Origin: Paraburkholderia oxyphila NBRC 105797
Lineage (GTDB): Bacteria > Pseudomonadota > Gammaproteobacteria > Burkholderiales > Burkholderiaceae
Length of the DNA stretch: 64,000 nucleotides
Direction of reading: 5' to 3'
NCBI RefSeq assembly: GCF_000685075.1
Contig: NZ_BAYD01000009.1
Location: 124,001 to 188,000, forward strand
Shown: positions 8,056 through 16,487 of the stretch, in pieces
Layout of the letters: each line of letters starts with the position of its first letter
How positions within the stretch are numbered: position 1 is the first letter of the stretch
Program-made: the position numbers and the translations under genes
The notes under the pieces: generated by a model
What the model was told of the DNA's origin: nothing
Database searches by the model: none
What the model saw: the letters and a program-made list of their open reading frames with translations, nothing else

Positions 8056-10452
8056 ATGAACGCACCCGACTCCCAAACGCCGCGCATGATCGGCGCCTCG
8101 GTCAAGCGCAAGGAAGACTATCGCTTCCTCACCGGCGCGGGCCAGTACACCGACGACGTCGTCCTGCCCGCCCAGACCTATGCCGTGTTCGTGCGCTCGC
8201 CGCATGCGCATGCGCGCATCAAGAGCATCGACACCCACGCGGCCAAGGCCGCGGCCGGCGTGGTGGCCGTCTTCACCGGCGCGGACCTCGCCGCCGGGAA
8301 CGTGGGCGGCCTGCCGTGCGGCTGGCTCATCCACAGCATCGACGGCACGCCCATGCACGAGCCGCCGCATCCCGTGATCGCGCACGAGAAGGCGCGTCAC
8401 GTAGGCGACCAGGTCGCGCTCGTGATCGCCGAATCCCTGAAAGAAGCGAAGGACGCCGCCGAGCTCGTCGAAGTCGACTACGAGGAACTGCCCGCCACCG
8501 TCGATACCGCGCATGCCGCCGACGCGGGCCAGGCACTCGTGCACGACGGCGTGCCGAACAACACCTGCTACACATGGGGCCACGGCGACAAGGCCGCCAC
8601 CGACGCCGCCTTCGCCACCGCAGCGCACGTCACGACACTCGACATCGTGAACAACCGGCTCATCCCGAACGCGATCGAGCCGCGCGCCGTCAACGCGAGC
8701 TACAGCCGCCACGACGACGGCTATACCGTCTACGTGGCGAACCAGAATCCGCACGTCGAGCGGCTGCTCATGGCCGCATTCGTGCTCGGGCTGCCGGAGA
8801 CGAAGCTGCGCATCGTCGCGCCCGACGTGGGCGGCGGCTTCGGCTCGAAGATCTTTCTGTATGCCGAAGACGTAGCGCTCACCTGGGCCGCGAAGAAGAC
8901 TGGCCGCCCGGTGAAGTGGACGGCCGAGCGCAGCGAGTCGTTCGTCTCCGACGCCCATGGCCGCGACCACGTGACGAAGGCCGAGCTCGCCCTCGACAAG
9001 GACGGCAAGTTCCTCGCCATGCGCGTGCACACCACGGCGAACATGGGCGCGTACCTCTCGACCTTTGCTTCGAGCGTGCCCACCATCCTCTACGCGACGC
9101 TGCTCGCGGGCCAGTACACCACGCCCGCGATCTATGCCGAGGTGAAGGCCGTGTTCACGAACACGGTGCCCGTGGATGCGTATCGCGGCGCGGGCCGCCC
9201 CGAGGCGACCTACGTGGTCGAGCGGCTCGTCGAGACCGCCGCGCGCGAGATGAACATCGACCCGGCCGAAATCCGCCGGCGCAACTTCATCACGAGCTTC
9301 CCCTACGCGACGCCCGTGGGCCTCACCTACGACACCGGCGATTACGAAGCCTGCCTCTCGCGCGCGCTCGAACTCGCCGACGTGCAGGGCTACCCGGCGC
9401 GGCGCGATGCGTCGAAGGCTCAAGGGAAGCTGCGCGGCCTCGGCCACTCGTGCTACATCGAGGCGTGCGGCCTCGCGCCATCGAATATCGCCGGGGCGCT
9501 CGGCGCGCGCGCGGGCCTCTTCGAAGCGGGCGAGATCCGTGTGAATCCCACCGGCTCGGTCACCGTCTTCACGGGCTCGCACAGCCACGGCCAGGGCCAT
9601 GAAACGACCTTCGCGCAGGTGGTGTCCGAGCGCCTGGGCGTGCCCATCGAGCAGATCGAGATCGTGCACGGCGACACCGCACGCATTCCGTTCGGCATGG
9701 GCACCTATGGCTCACGCTCGATTGCGGTGGGCGGCTCGGCCATCATGAAGGCGCTCGACAAGATCGAGGCCAAGGCGAAGAAGATCGCCGCGCACATGCT
9801 CGAAGCGGGCGTGGAGGACATCGAGTTCGCCGATGGCGTGTTCCGCGTCGCGGGCACCGACCGCACCAAGACCTTCGCCGAAATCGCGCTCTCGGCCTAT
9901 GTGCCGCACAACTATCCGCTCGAAACGCTCGAGCCCGGCCTCGACGAAAGCGCGTTCTACGACCCCACCAACTTCACCTACCCGGCGGGCGCCTATATCT
10001 GCGAGCTCGAAGTCGATCCCGACACCGGCGAGACGCGCATCGACCGCTTCACGGCCGTGGACGACTTCGGCAACGTCATCAATCCGATGATCGTCGAAGG
10101 CCAGGTGCACGGCGGGCTCGGCCAGGGCATCGGCCAGGCGCTGCTGGAGCAGTGCATCTACGACAAGGAGAGCGGCCAGTTGCTCTCGGGCTCGTACATG
10201 GACTACGCGATGCCGCACGCGTCCGACGTGCCGTCGTTCACGGTGGAGACCGCGAAAGGCACGCCGTGCACGCACAATCCGCTCGGCGTGAAGGGCTGCG
10301 GCGAGGCGGGCGCGATCGGCTCGCCGCCCGCCGTCATCAACGCGATCCTCGATGCGCTCGCACCACTCGGCGTGAAGGATCTGCAGATGCCGGCCACGCC
10401 GCATCGTGTCTGGCAGGCGATCCAGGCCGCCCAGTCATCCCAACAACCTTGA
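8056..10452 (+). CDS. Molybdenum hydroxylase large (molybdopterin) subunit, form II CoxL-like
   Basis: This 798-residue catalytic subunit binds molybdopterin-cytosine dinucleotide. The active-site loop reads AYRGAGRPE (residues 375-383). That is the form II/generic aldehyde-oxidase signature and not the AYxCSFR loop of genuine (form I) CO dehydrogenase, whose Cys binds copper. The catalytic base is Glu750 in GCGEAGAIG. Earlier motifs include DVGGGFGSK and the N-terminal [13 protein letters not shown] start typical of CoxL. The start follows AGGGGGAG by 7 bases. The stop is 13 bp before the FAD subunit start. The substrate is unresolved: CO oxidation is unproven for form II enzymes, and an aldehyde or N-heterocycle is equally possible. 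Confidence 0.93.
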   Translation: MNAPDSQTPRMIGASVKRKEDYRFLTGAGQYTDDVVLPAQTYAVFVRSPHAHARIKSIDTHAAKAAAGVVAVFTGADLAAGNVGGLPCGWLIHSIDGTPMHEPPHPVIAHEKARHVGDQVALVIAESLKEAKDAAELVEVDYEELPATVDTAHAADAGQALVHDGVPNNTCYTWGHGDKAATDAAFATAAHVTTLDIVNNRLIPNAIEPRAVNASYSRHDDGYTVYVANQNPHVERLLMAAFVLGLPETKLRIVAPDVGGGFGSKIFLYAEDVALTWAAKKTGRPVKWTAERSESFVSDAHGRDHVTKAELALDKDGKFLAMRVHTTANMGAYLSTFASSVPTILYATLLAGQYTTPAIYAEVKAVFTNTVPVDAYRGAGRPEATYVVERLVETAAREMNIDPAEIRRRNFITSFPYATPVGLTYDTGDYEACLSRALELADVQGYPARRDASKAQGKLRGLGHSCYIEACGLAPSNIAGALGARAGLFEAGEIRVNPTGSVTVFTGSHSHGQGHETTFAQVVSERLGVPIEQIEIVHGDTARIPFGMGTYGSRSIAVGGSAIMKALDKIEAKAKKIAAHMLEAGVEDIEFADGVFRVAGTDRTKTFAEIALSAYVPHNYPLETLEPGLDESAFYDPTNFTYPAGAYICELEVDPDTGETRIDRFTAVDDFGNVINPMIVEGQVHGGLGQGIGQALLEQCIYDKESGQLLSGSYMDYAMPHASDVPSFTVETAKGTPCTHNPLGVKGCGEAGAIGSPPAVINAILDALAPLGVKDLQMPATPHRVWQAIQAAQSSQQP

Positions 10453-10465
10453 GCGGAGGCGCACC

Positions 10466-11266
10466 ATGTATGCATTCGACTACCAGCGCGCCAGTGACGC
10501 GCAAGGCGCAGTGAAGACGCTCGGCGCCGACCCCGACGCCAAATTCCTCGCGGGCGGCCAGAGTCTGCTCGCGGCGATGAAGCTGCGGCTCGCCCAGCCA
10601 TCGACGCTCGTGGACGTCACGCGCATTCCCGAGCTCAAGACCGTGCAGGTGGACGGCAAGGTCGTGAAGATCGGCGCCGCGGTCTGCCACGCCGACGTGG
10701 CGGCGAACGCGCAGATCCAGGCCACGTTGCCGGCGCTCGCGCAGCTGGCCGCCGGCATCGGCGACCGCCAGGTGCGCGCGCTCGGCACGCTGGGCGGCTC
10801 GCTCGCCAACGATGACCCCGCCGCCGACTACCCGGCCGCCGTGCTCGGCCTGGGCGCCACGGTCGTGACAGACCGCCGGCGCATTGCCGCGGACGACTTC
10901 TTCCTCGGCATGTACGAGACCGCGCTCGAACCCGACGAGCTGATCGTCGCGGTCGAGTTTCCCGTGCCGCAGCGCGCCGCTTACGAGAAGTTCGACAACC
11001 CGGCCTCGCATTTTGCGTTGACGGGGGTGTTCGTCGCGCGGTTCGCGGATGGCTCCGTGCGCGTGGCGGTCACCGGGGCGGCGCCTTCGGTGTTCCGGGC
11101 GACGGCACTCGAAGACGCGCTCAAGGCGAGCTTCACGCCCGCCGCGGCGCGCGCGGTGAGCATCGCGCCGGACGAGCTCAACACCGACCTGCACGCGAGC
11201 GCGGCATACCGCGCGCACCTGATCCCGGTGCTGGCGGCGCGGGCGGTGACGAACGCGCTCGGCTAG
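10466..11266 (+). CDS. Molybdenum hydroxylase FAD-binding medium subunit (CoxM-like)
   Basis: This 266-residue flavoprotein receives electrons from the Fe-S subunit. The FAD-binding signatures are AGGQSLL near residue 30 and TLGGSLANDDPAADYPA near 105-120. The C-terminal CO_deh_flav_C region follows. ATG 10466 has GGAGG 6 bases upstream. The order small-large-medium differs from the cox operon of Afipia (Oligotropha), which is M-S-L, but is common in betaproteobacterial homologues. Confidence 0.92.
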   Translation: MYAFDYQRASDAQGAVKTLGADPDAKFLAGGQSLLAAMKLRLAQPSTLVDVTRIPELKTVQVDGKVVKIGAAVCHADVAANAQIQATLPALAQLAAGIGDRQVRALGTLGGSLANDDPAADYPAAVLGLGATVVTDRRRIAADDFFLGMYETALEPDELIVAVEFPVPQRAAYEKFDNPASHFALTGVFVARFADGSVRVAVTGAAPSVFRATALEDALKASFTPAAARAVSIAPDELNTDLHASAAYRAHLIPVLAARAVTNALG

Positions 11267-11479
11267 ATTCGCTGCTCACGGCCGCTCGCGCCGCGCCCAC
11301 AGCATCACGCGCGGCGCGAGCGGCCGACTGCGTATTGCCGCTGTATTGCCGCCGCGCAAGCGCTTTTTGCCAGCGCCGTTTGGCTGCGGTACGCGCCGGT
11401 GTTTTTCGTCACCGCTTTTCGTCAGCGTTTTTCATCCGCCCTTCTTGCCAGCATTTCTAGCCCTACTTTCAGGCCCGCC

Positions 11480-12367
11480 ATGCTCCCCGCCACGATCGAC
11501 GACACGCTCTCGCAGCTCGAAGCGCAAGGCTATTTCGCGAGCCGCGAACTGGCCACAGCGCTGTTTCTCGCGCTCAAGATGGAGCGCCCGCTCTTTCTCG
11601 AAGGCGAGCCGGGCGTGGGCAAGACCGAGCTGGCGAAGGCGGCCGCCGCGCTCGCCGGCACCACGCTGCTGCGCCTGCAGTGCTACGAGGGGCTCGACAC
11701 GGCCAGCGCGCTCTACGAGTGGGACTATCCGCGCCAGATCATGGCGCTGCGACTGGCCGAAGCCGCGGGCGAGAAGCCGCGCGGCGACACGCTCTATCGC
11801 GACGAATTCCTGCTCAAGCGCCCACTGCTGCAGGCGCTGCAACCGGACCCGCATCATCCCGGCGCGCGCCGCGTGCTGCTGATCGACGAGATCGACCGCG
11901 CCGACGAGCCGTTCGAAGCCTTCCTGCTCGAGCTTCTTTCGGACTTCCAGGTGTCGATTCCCGAGTACGGCACGGTGCGGGCGAGCGTGCCGCCGCTCGT
12001 CGTGATCACCTCGAACCGCACGCGCGAGGTCCACGACGCGCTCAAGCGGCGCTGCCTCTATCAATGGCTCGGCTACCCCGAGCGCGCGCGCGAGCTTGCC
12101 ATCGTTGCGGCGCGCGCGCCCGAGACCGGCGCCGAGCTGCAGCGCCGCGCCGTGGCGTTCGTGCATCAATTGCGCACGATGGATCTGTTCAAGGCGCCCG
12201 GCATCGCCGAGACGATCGACTGGTGCCGCGCGCTCGCGGCGCTCTCGGTCACCGAGCTCGACCCGCAGTCGGTGCAGGACACGCTCGGCGTGCTGCTCAA
12301 GTATCAGGACGATCTCGCGCAGCTCGACCCGCAGCGGATCGCACAGACGCTCGCGCTCGCGGAGTGA
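11480..12367 (+). CDS. MoxR/CoxD-like AAA+ ATPase
   Basis: This 295-residue ATPase belongs to the MoxR group (AAA_5). Walker A is GEPGVGKT (about residues 42-49), Walker B is LLIDEIDRAD, and sensor 1 lies in VVITSNRTREVHDALKRRC. In cox operons CoxD, a MoxR protein, acts with the VWA protein CoxE as a chaperone that remodels the Mo enzyme active site; here the same pair follows the three structural genes. ATG 11480 gives the canonical MoxR N-terminus. A longer version from 11399 adds an unrelated Phe/Ser-rich stretch. The gap before it (11267-11479) is the longest in the operon and could hold a secondary promoter, though none is clear. Confidence 0.9.
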   Translation: MLPATIDDTLSQLEAQGYFASRELATALFLALKMERPLFLEGEPGVGKTELAKAAAALAGTTLLRLQCYEGLDTASALYEWDYPRQIMALRLAEAAGEKPRGDTLYRDEFLLKRPLLQALQPDPHHPGARRVLLIDEIDRADEPFEAFLLELLSDFQVSIPEYGTVRASVPPLVVITSNRTREVHDALKRRCLYQWLGYPERARELAIVAARAPETGAELQRRAVAFVHQLRTMDLFKAPGIAETIDWCRALAALSVTELDPQSVQDTLGVLLKYQDDLAQLDPQRIAQTLALAE

Positions 12368-12372
12368 CGCCG

Positions 12373-13749
12373 ATGCCACACGCGCCGAACCGCCCACACG
12401 AAACGCAGCGAGCGCAGGAAGCGCCACCGTCGCACGCCCGGTGCGACGCACTGGAAGCGCCCGCCCTGCCACCCATGTTCGCGCGCAACGTCGTGCATTT
12501 TGTGCGCGTCCTGCGCGGCGCCGGTTTGCCGATGTCGAGCGCGCGCGCCGTGGATGCGCTCGAAGCGCTGAGCTTCATCGACCTCACGCGCCGCGACGAC
12601 GTGCGCGCGGCACTGGCCGCCTTGCTCACCGCTGCGCCCGACGAGCGCGAGCTCTTTAACGCCGCATTCGAGCTGTTCTGGCGCGATCCCGATTGGGAGG
12701 GCAAGCTGCGTGCGCTGCTCCTGCCGAAAGTCCAGGGCGCCCTGCCGCCGCCGCGCCGCAACAATCGCCTCGCCGATGCGCTCGCGGCACGCCAGGCCTC
12801 CCGCGCAGGCACGCAGCCGCCGCCCGCGCACGAAGAGCACGAGCTGCGCGCGCATGCGAGCTTCAGCGCCGAAGAGCGCCTGCGCCATCGCGACTTCGAC
12901 ACGCTTTCCGCCGACGAATGGCGCACGCTGCGCCACCTGATCCGCGCGCGGCGCCTGCCGCTCGCGACCGAGCGCACGCGGCGCCTGAAGGCGTCGTCGC
13001 ACGGCACGCACGCCGATTTGCGCGCGAGCGCGCGCCATGCCGTGCGCGCGGGCGGCGACTGGACCGTCTGGAAGTACCGCGCGTGCGTCGAGCGCAAGGT
13101 GCCGCTCGTGCTGCTGCTCGACATCTCCGGGTCGATGAGCAGCTATTCGCGCGCCGTGCTCTACTTCTGTCATGCGCTGCTGCAATCGCGCGAGCGCCTG
13201 CAGGTGTTCCTGTTCGGCACGCGCCTCACGCACGCCACGCGCGCGCTGCGCGAACGCGACCCCGATGTCGCGCTCGCCCAGCTCGCCACGCTGGTGGCGG
13301 ACTGGTCGGGCGGCACGCGCATCGGCGAGACGCTCGCGCAGTTCAACCGGCGCTGGGCGCGCCGCGTGCTCGGCGGCCGGGCCACCGTGCTGATGGTCAC
13401 CGACGGCCTCGATCACGACCCGGGCAGCGCACTCGCCGAGGAAATGGCGCGCCTGCACCGCTTCGCGCATCGCGTGGTGTGGCTCAATCCGCTGTTGCGC
13501 TACCGCGGTTTCGAGGCGAAGGCACGCGGCGTGCAGGCGATGCTGCCGCACGTCGATGCGCATTACCCCGTTCACAACCTGGAGAGCCTGGAAGCGTTCG
13601 GCCGCAGCCTGCGGGATGCATCGCCCGAGCGTTCCCGCCCGTATTCGGGGCTTTTGTCGACGCAAGCGGCCAAACCCTCTCCAACGGCGCAGGGACCAAA
13701 GCAGAGACCAATGCAGGGCTCAATACAAGGAGCGACACGATGGAGCTGA
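12373..13749 (+). CDS. CoxE-like von Willebrand factor A domain protein
   Basis: This 458-residue protein is the usual partner of MoxR ATPases. The C-terminal VWA domain has a MIDAS motif DISGSMS (DxSxS) and the expected TDG further on (MVTDGLDH). The N-terminal half is Arg-rich, with the ERLRHRDFDTLSADEW element conserved in CoxE-type proteins. The start is 5 bp after the MoxR stop. The last 10 bp overlap the CoxG-like gene. The role is inferred from position and family: maturation of the molybdenum enzyme. The last 50 residues are low-complexity and lie over the next gene's ribosome binding site. Confidence 0.9.
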   Translation: MPHAPNRPHETQRAQEAPPSHARCDALEAPALPPMFARNVVHFVRVLRGAGLPMSSARAVDALEALSFIDLTRRDDVRAALAALLTAAPDERELFNAAFELFWRDPDWEGKLRALLLPKVQGALPPPRRNNRLADALAARQASRAGTQPPPAHEEHELRAHASFSAEERLRHRDFDTLSADEWRTLRHLIRARRLPLATERTRRLKASSHGTHADLRASARHAVRAGGDWTVWKYRACVERKVPLVLLLDISGSMSSYSRAVLYFCHALLQSRERLQVFLFGTRLTHATRALRERDPDVALAQLATLVADWSGGTRIGETLAQFNRRWARRVLGGRATVLMVTDGLDHDPGSALAEEMARLHRFAHRVVWLNPLLRYRGFEAKARGVQAMLPHVDAHYPVHNLESLEAFGRSLRDASPERSRPYSGLLSTQAAKPSPTAQGPKQRPMQGSIQGATRWS

Positions 13750-14315
13750 CCGAAAGCCACACGCTGCCGGTGCCGCAGCAGCGCGCGTGGGAAGCCCTCA
13801 ACGACACGGCGATACTGAAGGCGTGCATTCCGGGCTGCGAGAGCATCGATGCCGACGGCGAGAACGCGTATGCTGTCGCCCTTACCGCCGCTGTCGGGCC
13901 CGTGAAGGCGCGCTTTAAGGGCCGCATGCAGCTCGCCGACATCGACGCGCCGCGCAGCTACACGATCCAGTTCGAGGGCCAGGGCGGCGCGGCTGGCTTC
14001 GGCAAGGGCGATGCGCGCGTGACGCTCGAACCCGCGGGCGAGGACGCCACCACGCTCAGCTACACGGCCAGTGCCCAGGTGGGCGGCAAGCTCGCGCAGA
14101 TCGGCTCGCGGCTCGTGGACGGCGCGGCCCGCAAGATCGCCGCCGAATTCTTCAAGCGCTTCACCGAGCAGCTTGGAGGCGGCGCCGGCGAAGCAGACGC
14201 CGAAGCGCAGCAAGAGACATCCGAAACACAAGCCGCCAGCGACGCCGAAGGCGCCGGCGGCGACGAACCGCAAAAGAGGAAACGATCATGGACAGCGTGG
14301 ATCTCGAAGTCCTGA
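13740..14315 (+). CDS. CoxG-like SRPBCC domain protein
   Basis: This 191-residue protein starts MELTESHTLPVPQQRAWEAL, a classic CoxG/SRPBCC opening, and continues with LKACIPGCESI and the YTASAQVGGKLAQIGSRL helix region. CoxG recruits or anchors CO dehydrogenase-like enzymes to the membrane. The last ~45 residues are Glu/Ala-rich and end in a basic/aromatic cluster (KRKRSWTAWISKS) that could contact membrane lipids. The RBS AAGGAG lies 7 bases upstream, inside the VWA gene. It overlaps the XdhC-like gene by 28 bp. Confidence 0.88.
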   Translation: MELTESHTLPVPQQRAWEALNDTAILKACIPGCESIDADGENAYAVALTAAVGPVKARFKGRMQLADIDAPRSYTIQFEGQGGAAGFGKGDARVTLEPAGEDATTLSYTASAQVGGKLAQIGSRLVDGAARKIAAEFFKRFTEQLGGGAGEADAEAQQETSETQAASDAEGAGGDEPQKRKRSWTAWISKS

Positions 14316-15310
14316 AATCCAGCGTTCGCTGGCTCGAGGAAGGCCACCGCGCCCTGCTGGTGACGGTGGTGAAGACGTGGGGCTCGTCGCCGCGTCCGGA
14401 GGGCGCGATGCTGGTCGTGCGCGACGACGGCCTCGTAGTGGGCTCGGTCTCGGGCGGCTGCATCGAAGACGACCTGATCGACCGCGTGCGCCGCGAAGGC
14501 ATCGGCATCGTCAAGCCCGAGGCCGTGAAATACGGCATCACGGCGGAAGAGGCGCATCGCTTCGGACTGCCCTGCGGCGGCACCATCCAGCTCGTGCTGG
14601 AGCCGCTCACCGAGGCTTCGGGCATCCCCGCGCTGCTCGAAGCGGTCGAGCGCGGCGAGCTGGTCGCGCGCACGCTCGACATCGCCAGCGGCAAGGCTTT
14701 GCTCGGCCCCGCCAGCGCCACCGACGGCGTGGACTTCGACGACACGCGCCTGCTCACGATCCACGGTCCGCGCTACCGCATGCTCGTGATCGGCGCGGGA
14801 CAGCTCTCGCACTACCTGTGCCAGATCGCCGTGGGGCTCGACTACCAGGTGACGGTGTGCGACCCGCGCGAGGAATACACCGACACGTGGGACGTGCCCG
14901 GCACCACGCTCGTGCGCACCATGCCCGACGACACCGTGCTCGACATGCGGCTCGACGAGCGCTGCGCCGTGATCGCGCTCACGCACGACCCGAAGCTCGA
15001 CGACCTCGCGCTCATGGAGGCGCTCAAGACGCGTTCGTTCTATGTGGGCGCGCTCGGCTCGCGGCGCAACAACGCGGCGCGGCGCGAGCGGCTCAAGGAG
15101 TTCGATCTGAGCGAGGCGGAGCTCGCGCGGCTGCACGGGCCGGTGGGCATCTATATCGGCAGCCGCACGCCGCCCGAGATCGCCGTGTCGATCCTGGCCG
15201 AAGTCACGGCCGCGAAGAACGGCGTCTCGCTGCCCACCCTGCTTCAGGTCGAAGGCGCCAAGGCCGCGCGCGAACAGGCCGCGGGCGTCGGGTCGAGCTG
15301 CGACGTCTGA
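14288..15310 (+). CDS. XdhC/CoxI family molybdenum cofactor insertion protein
   Basis: This 340-residue protein has an N-terminal XdhC/CoxI domain (AMLVVRDDGLVVGSVSGGCIEDDL, with the conserved SGGCIE) and a C-terminal Rossmann domain (MLVIGAGQLSHYL near residue 160, then CDPREEY). XdhC proteins bind Mo-pterin, promote its sulfuration and insert it into the large subunit. This is the final gene of the operon. No clear terminator was seen before the convergent PepSY gene ends at 15383. Confidence 0.92.
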   Translation: MDSVDLEVLKSSVRWLEEGHRALLVTVVKTWGSSPRPEGAMLVVRDDGLVVGSVSGGCIEDDLIDRVRREGIGIVKPEAVKYGITAEEAHRFGLPCGGTIQLVLEPLTEASGIPALLEAVERGELVARTLDIASGKALLGPASATDGVDFDDTRLLTIHGPRYRMLVIGAGQLSHYLCQIAVGLDYQVTVCDPREEYTDTWDVPGTTLVRTMPDDTVLDMRLDERCAVIALTHDPKLDDLALMEALKTRSFYVGALGSRRNNAARRERLKEFDLSEAELARLHGPVGIYIGSRTPPEIAVSILAEVTAAKNGVSLPTLLQVEGAKAAREQAAGVGSSCDV

Positions 15311-15382
15311 AGGTGCTGGACGGGTTCTGAGGGTTTCCGGAGGCCTCGGCGCAGCCGGCGAGACGCTACGCGTCTTTCCGCG

Positions 15383-16129
15383 CTAGAGCAACCCGAGCGC
15401 AAACGCCGCCGCCACCGAGCCCGCCACGAGCACCACGCCCGTGGTTCGGCGCCGGTTGAGCTCGGTCCACAGCAGCACACCGGTCAGCGAAAGCAGGATG
15501 AGGCTGCCCGCGATGGTGTCCATGAGCAGCACCCAGCCGATGCCCATGCCCACGCCGCGATGGAGATTGTTCAGCGTCGCGAGGAATGGGCTCTGCGTGC
15601 GACGCACGGCGACCGTGCTATTGCCCACCCAATACTCCACGGCGACGCTCTGGCGCGGCCCCATCAACGCGAACTGCCAGGATTCGGGCTGCACGACGCT
15701 GCGCTCACCCCACGCCACCGGATGCGCGCGCTCGCGGCGGATCTTGCCCGGCTTGCCGTCGAACGCCAGCTCGCGCTGGAGCCACTGCGCGAGCGCCTCG
15801 GGCGAGGCCGGACGCTCGGCGGGCAGCGCGAGCTGCATCTGCGTGACCTGGGGCGTGCCCGTGGAGATCTGCAGCGGCCCCGCGCGATGATTGAGCAAGA
15901 AGCCCGTCACGCCGAACAGGAGCCCCAGCACCGCGCCCCACAGCCCCACCCAGCCATGCACCTTGCGCAGCCACTTGATGAAGGTCGCGCGGCGCGAGCG
16001 CTGGCGCCGCGCGGCGAGATCGTCCGCGTCGAGGGGGCGGCCGGTGCGGCGCCATGGATCGAAGCGCACGCCATCGCCAACTTCGGTGCTCGGGGATTCG
16101 ATCAGGGGCTCGTCAAGACGGGCGTTCAA
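15383..16129 (-). CDS. PepSY-associated membrane protein, probably iron-regulated
   Basis: This inner-membrane protein is about 248 residues long and has three hydrophobic segments: WVGLWGAVLGLLFGVTGFLL after the conserved KWLRKVHGW, a central one (VLLMDTIAGSLILLSLTGVLLW), and a C-terminal one (VVLVAGSVAAAFALGLL). Relatives are often linked to siderophore-receptor systems or ferric reduction. The start is uncertain. No ATG lies between the Fur box and the conserved region, so I chose TTG 16129, preceded by GGAG. GTG 16240 is an alternative, and ATG 16273 would put the Fur box inside the gene. No TonB receptor is adjacent. Confidence 0.72.
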   Translation of the reverse strand: MNARLDEPLIESPSTEVGDGVRFDPWRRTGRPLDADDLAARRQRSRRATFIKWLRKVHGWVGLWGAVLGLLFGVTGFLLNHRAGPLQISTGTPQVTQMQLALPAERPASPEALAQWLQRELAFDGKPGKIRRERAHPVAWGERSVVQPESWQFALMGPRQSVAVEYWVGNSTVAVRRTQSPFLATLNNLHRGVGMGIGWVLLMDTIAGSLILLSLTGVLLWTELNRRRTTGVVLVAGSVAAAFALGLL

Positions 16130-16248
16130 GGCACGACTCCAGGCACACGGCGCGCAAGCGTCGGGCGGGCCCTCCCGGGCCGCGCCGACACGCGCCAATT
16201 CGAACGGAGATGAGCGCCGCGCAGCCTGCGTCAGCCTCACCTTACAAA

Positions 16249-16263
16249 TGAGAATGGTTATTA
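16249..16263. promoter_or_regulatory. Fur box upstream of the PepSY gene
   Basis: TGAGAATGGTTATTA matches the 7-1-7 Fur consensus TGATAATnATTATCA at 11 of 14 paired positions (differences at positions 4, 9 and 14) and stands out in a GC-rich surround. It lies about 120 bp upstream of the chosen PepSY start and about 125 bp from the divergent promoter at 16389. Confidence 0.7.
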
Positions 16264-16388
16264 TTACATACATGAAAGGCAGCGCGCAGCCTATTCGGCG
16301 CATTGGGCAACAGCACGGAGAAACCCGCCCGGAGCCGCGGCGCAAGCGTGTGCCAGAGGCCATCCGCACGGTTATGTGAGGGCCCCCC

Positions 16389-16416
16389 TTGACAAGGGAA
16401 AGGCCTGACTTTTAAT
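16389..16416 (+). promoter_or_regulatory. Sigma-70 promoter of the transglutaminase-like gene
   Basis: A perfect TTGACA (16389-16394) and TTTAAT (16411-16416, 5 of 6) are separated by 16 bp. The predicted 5' leader before ATG 16488 is about 65 nt. Confidence 0.72.
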
Positions 16417-16487
16417 TGAAGGATTGCGCCGATATTCGCAGCGAGAGCCGTCCCCAAAAACCGCAGCGCCGCTCACGGAACGCCGCC

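Noticed and set aside
8056..10452. Genuine aerobic CO dehydrogenase
   Set aside because: The active-site loop is AYRGAGR, not the AYxCSFR loop with the copper-binding Cys, so CO oxidation cannot be claimed.
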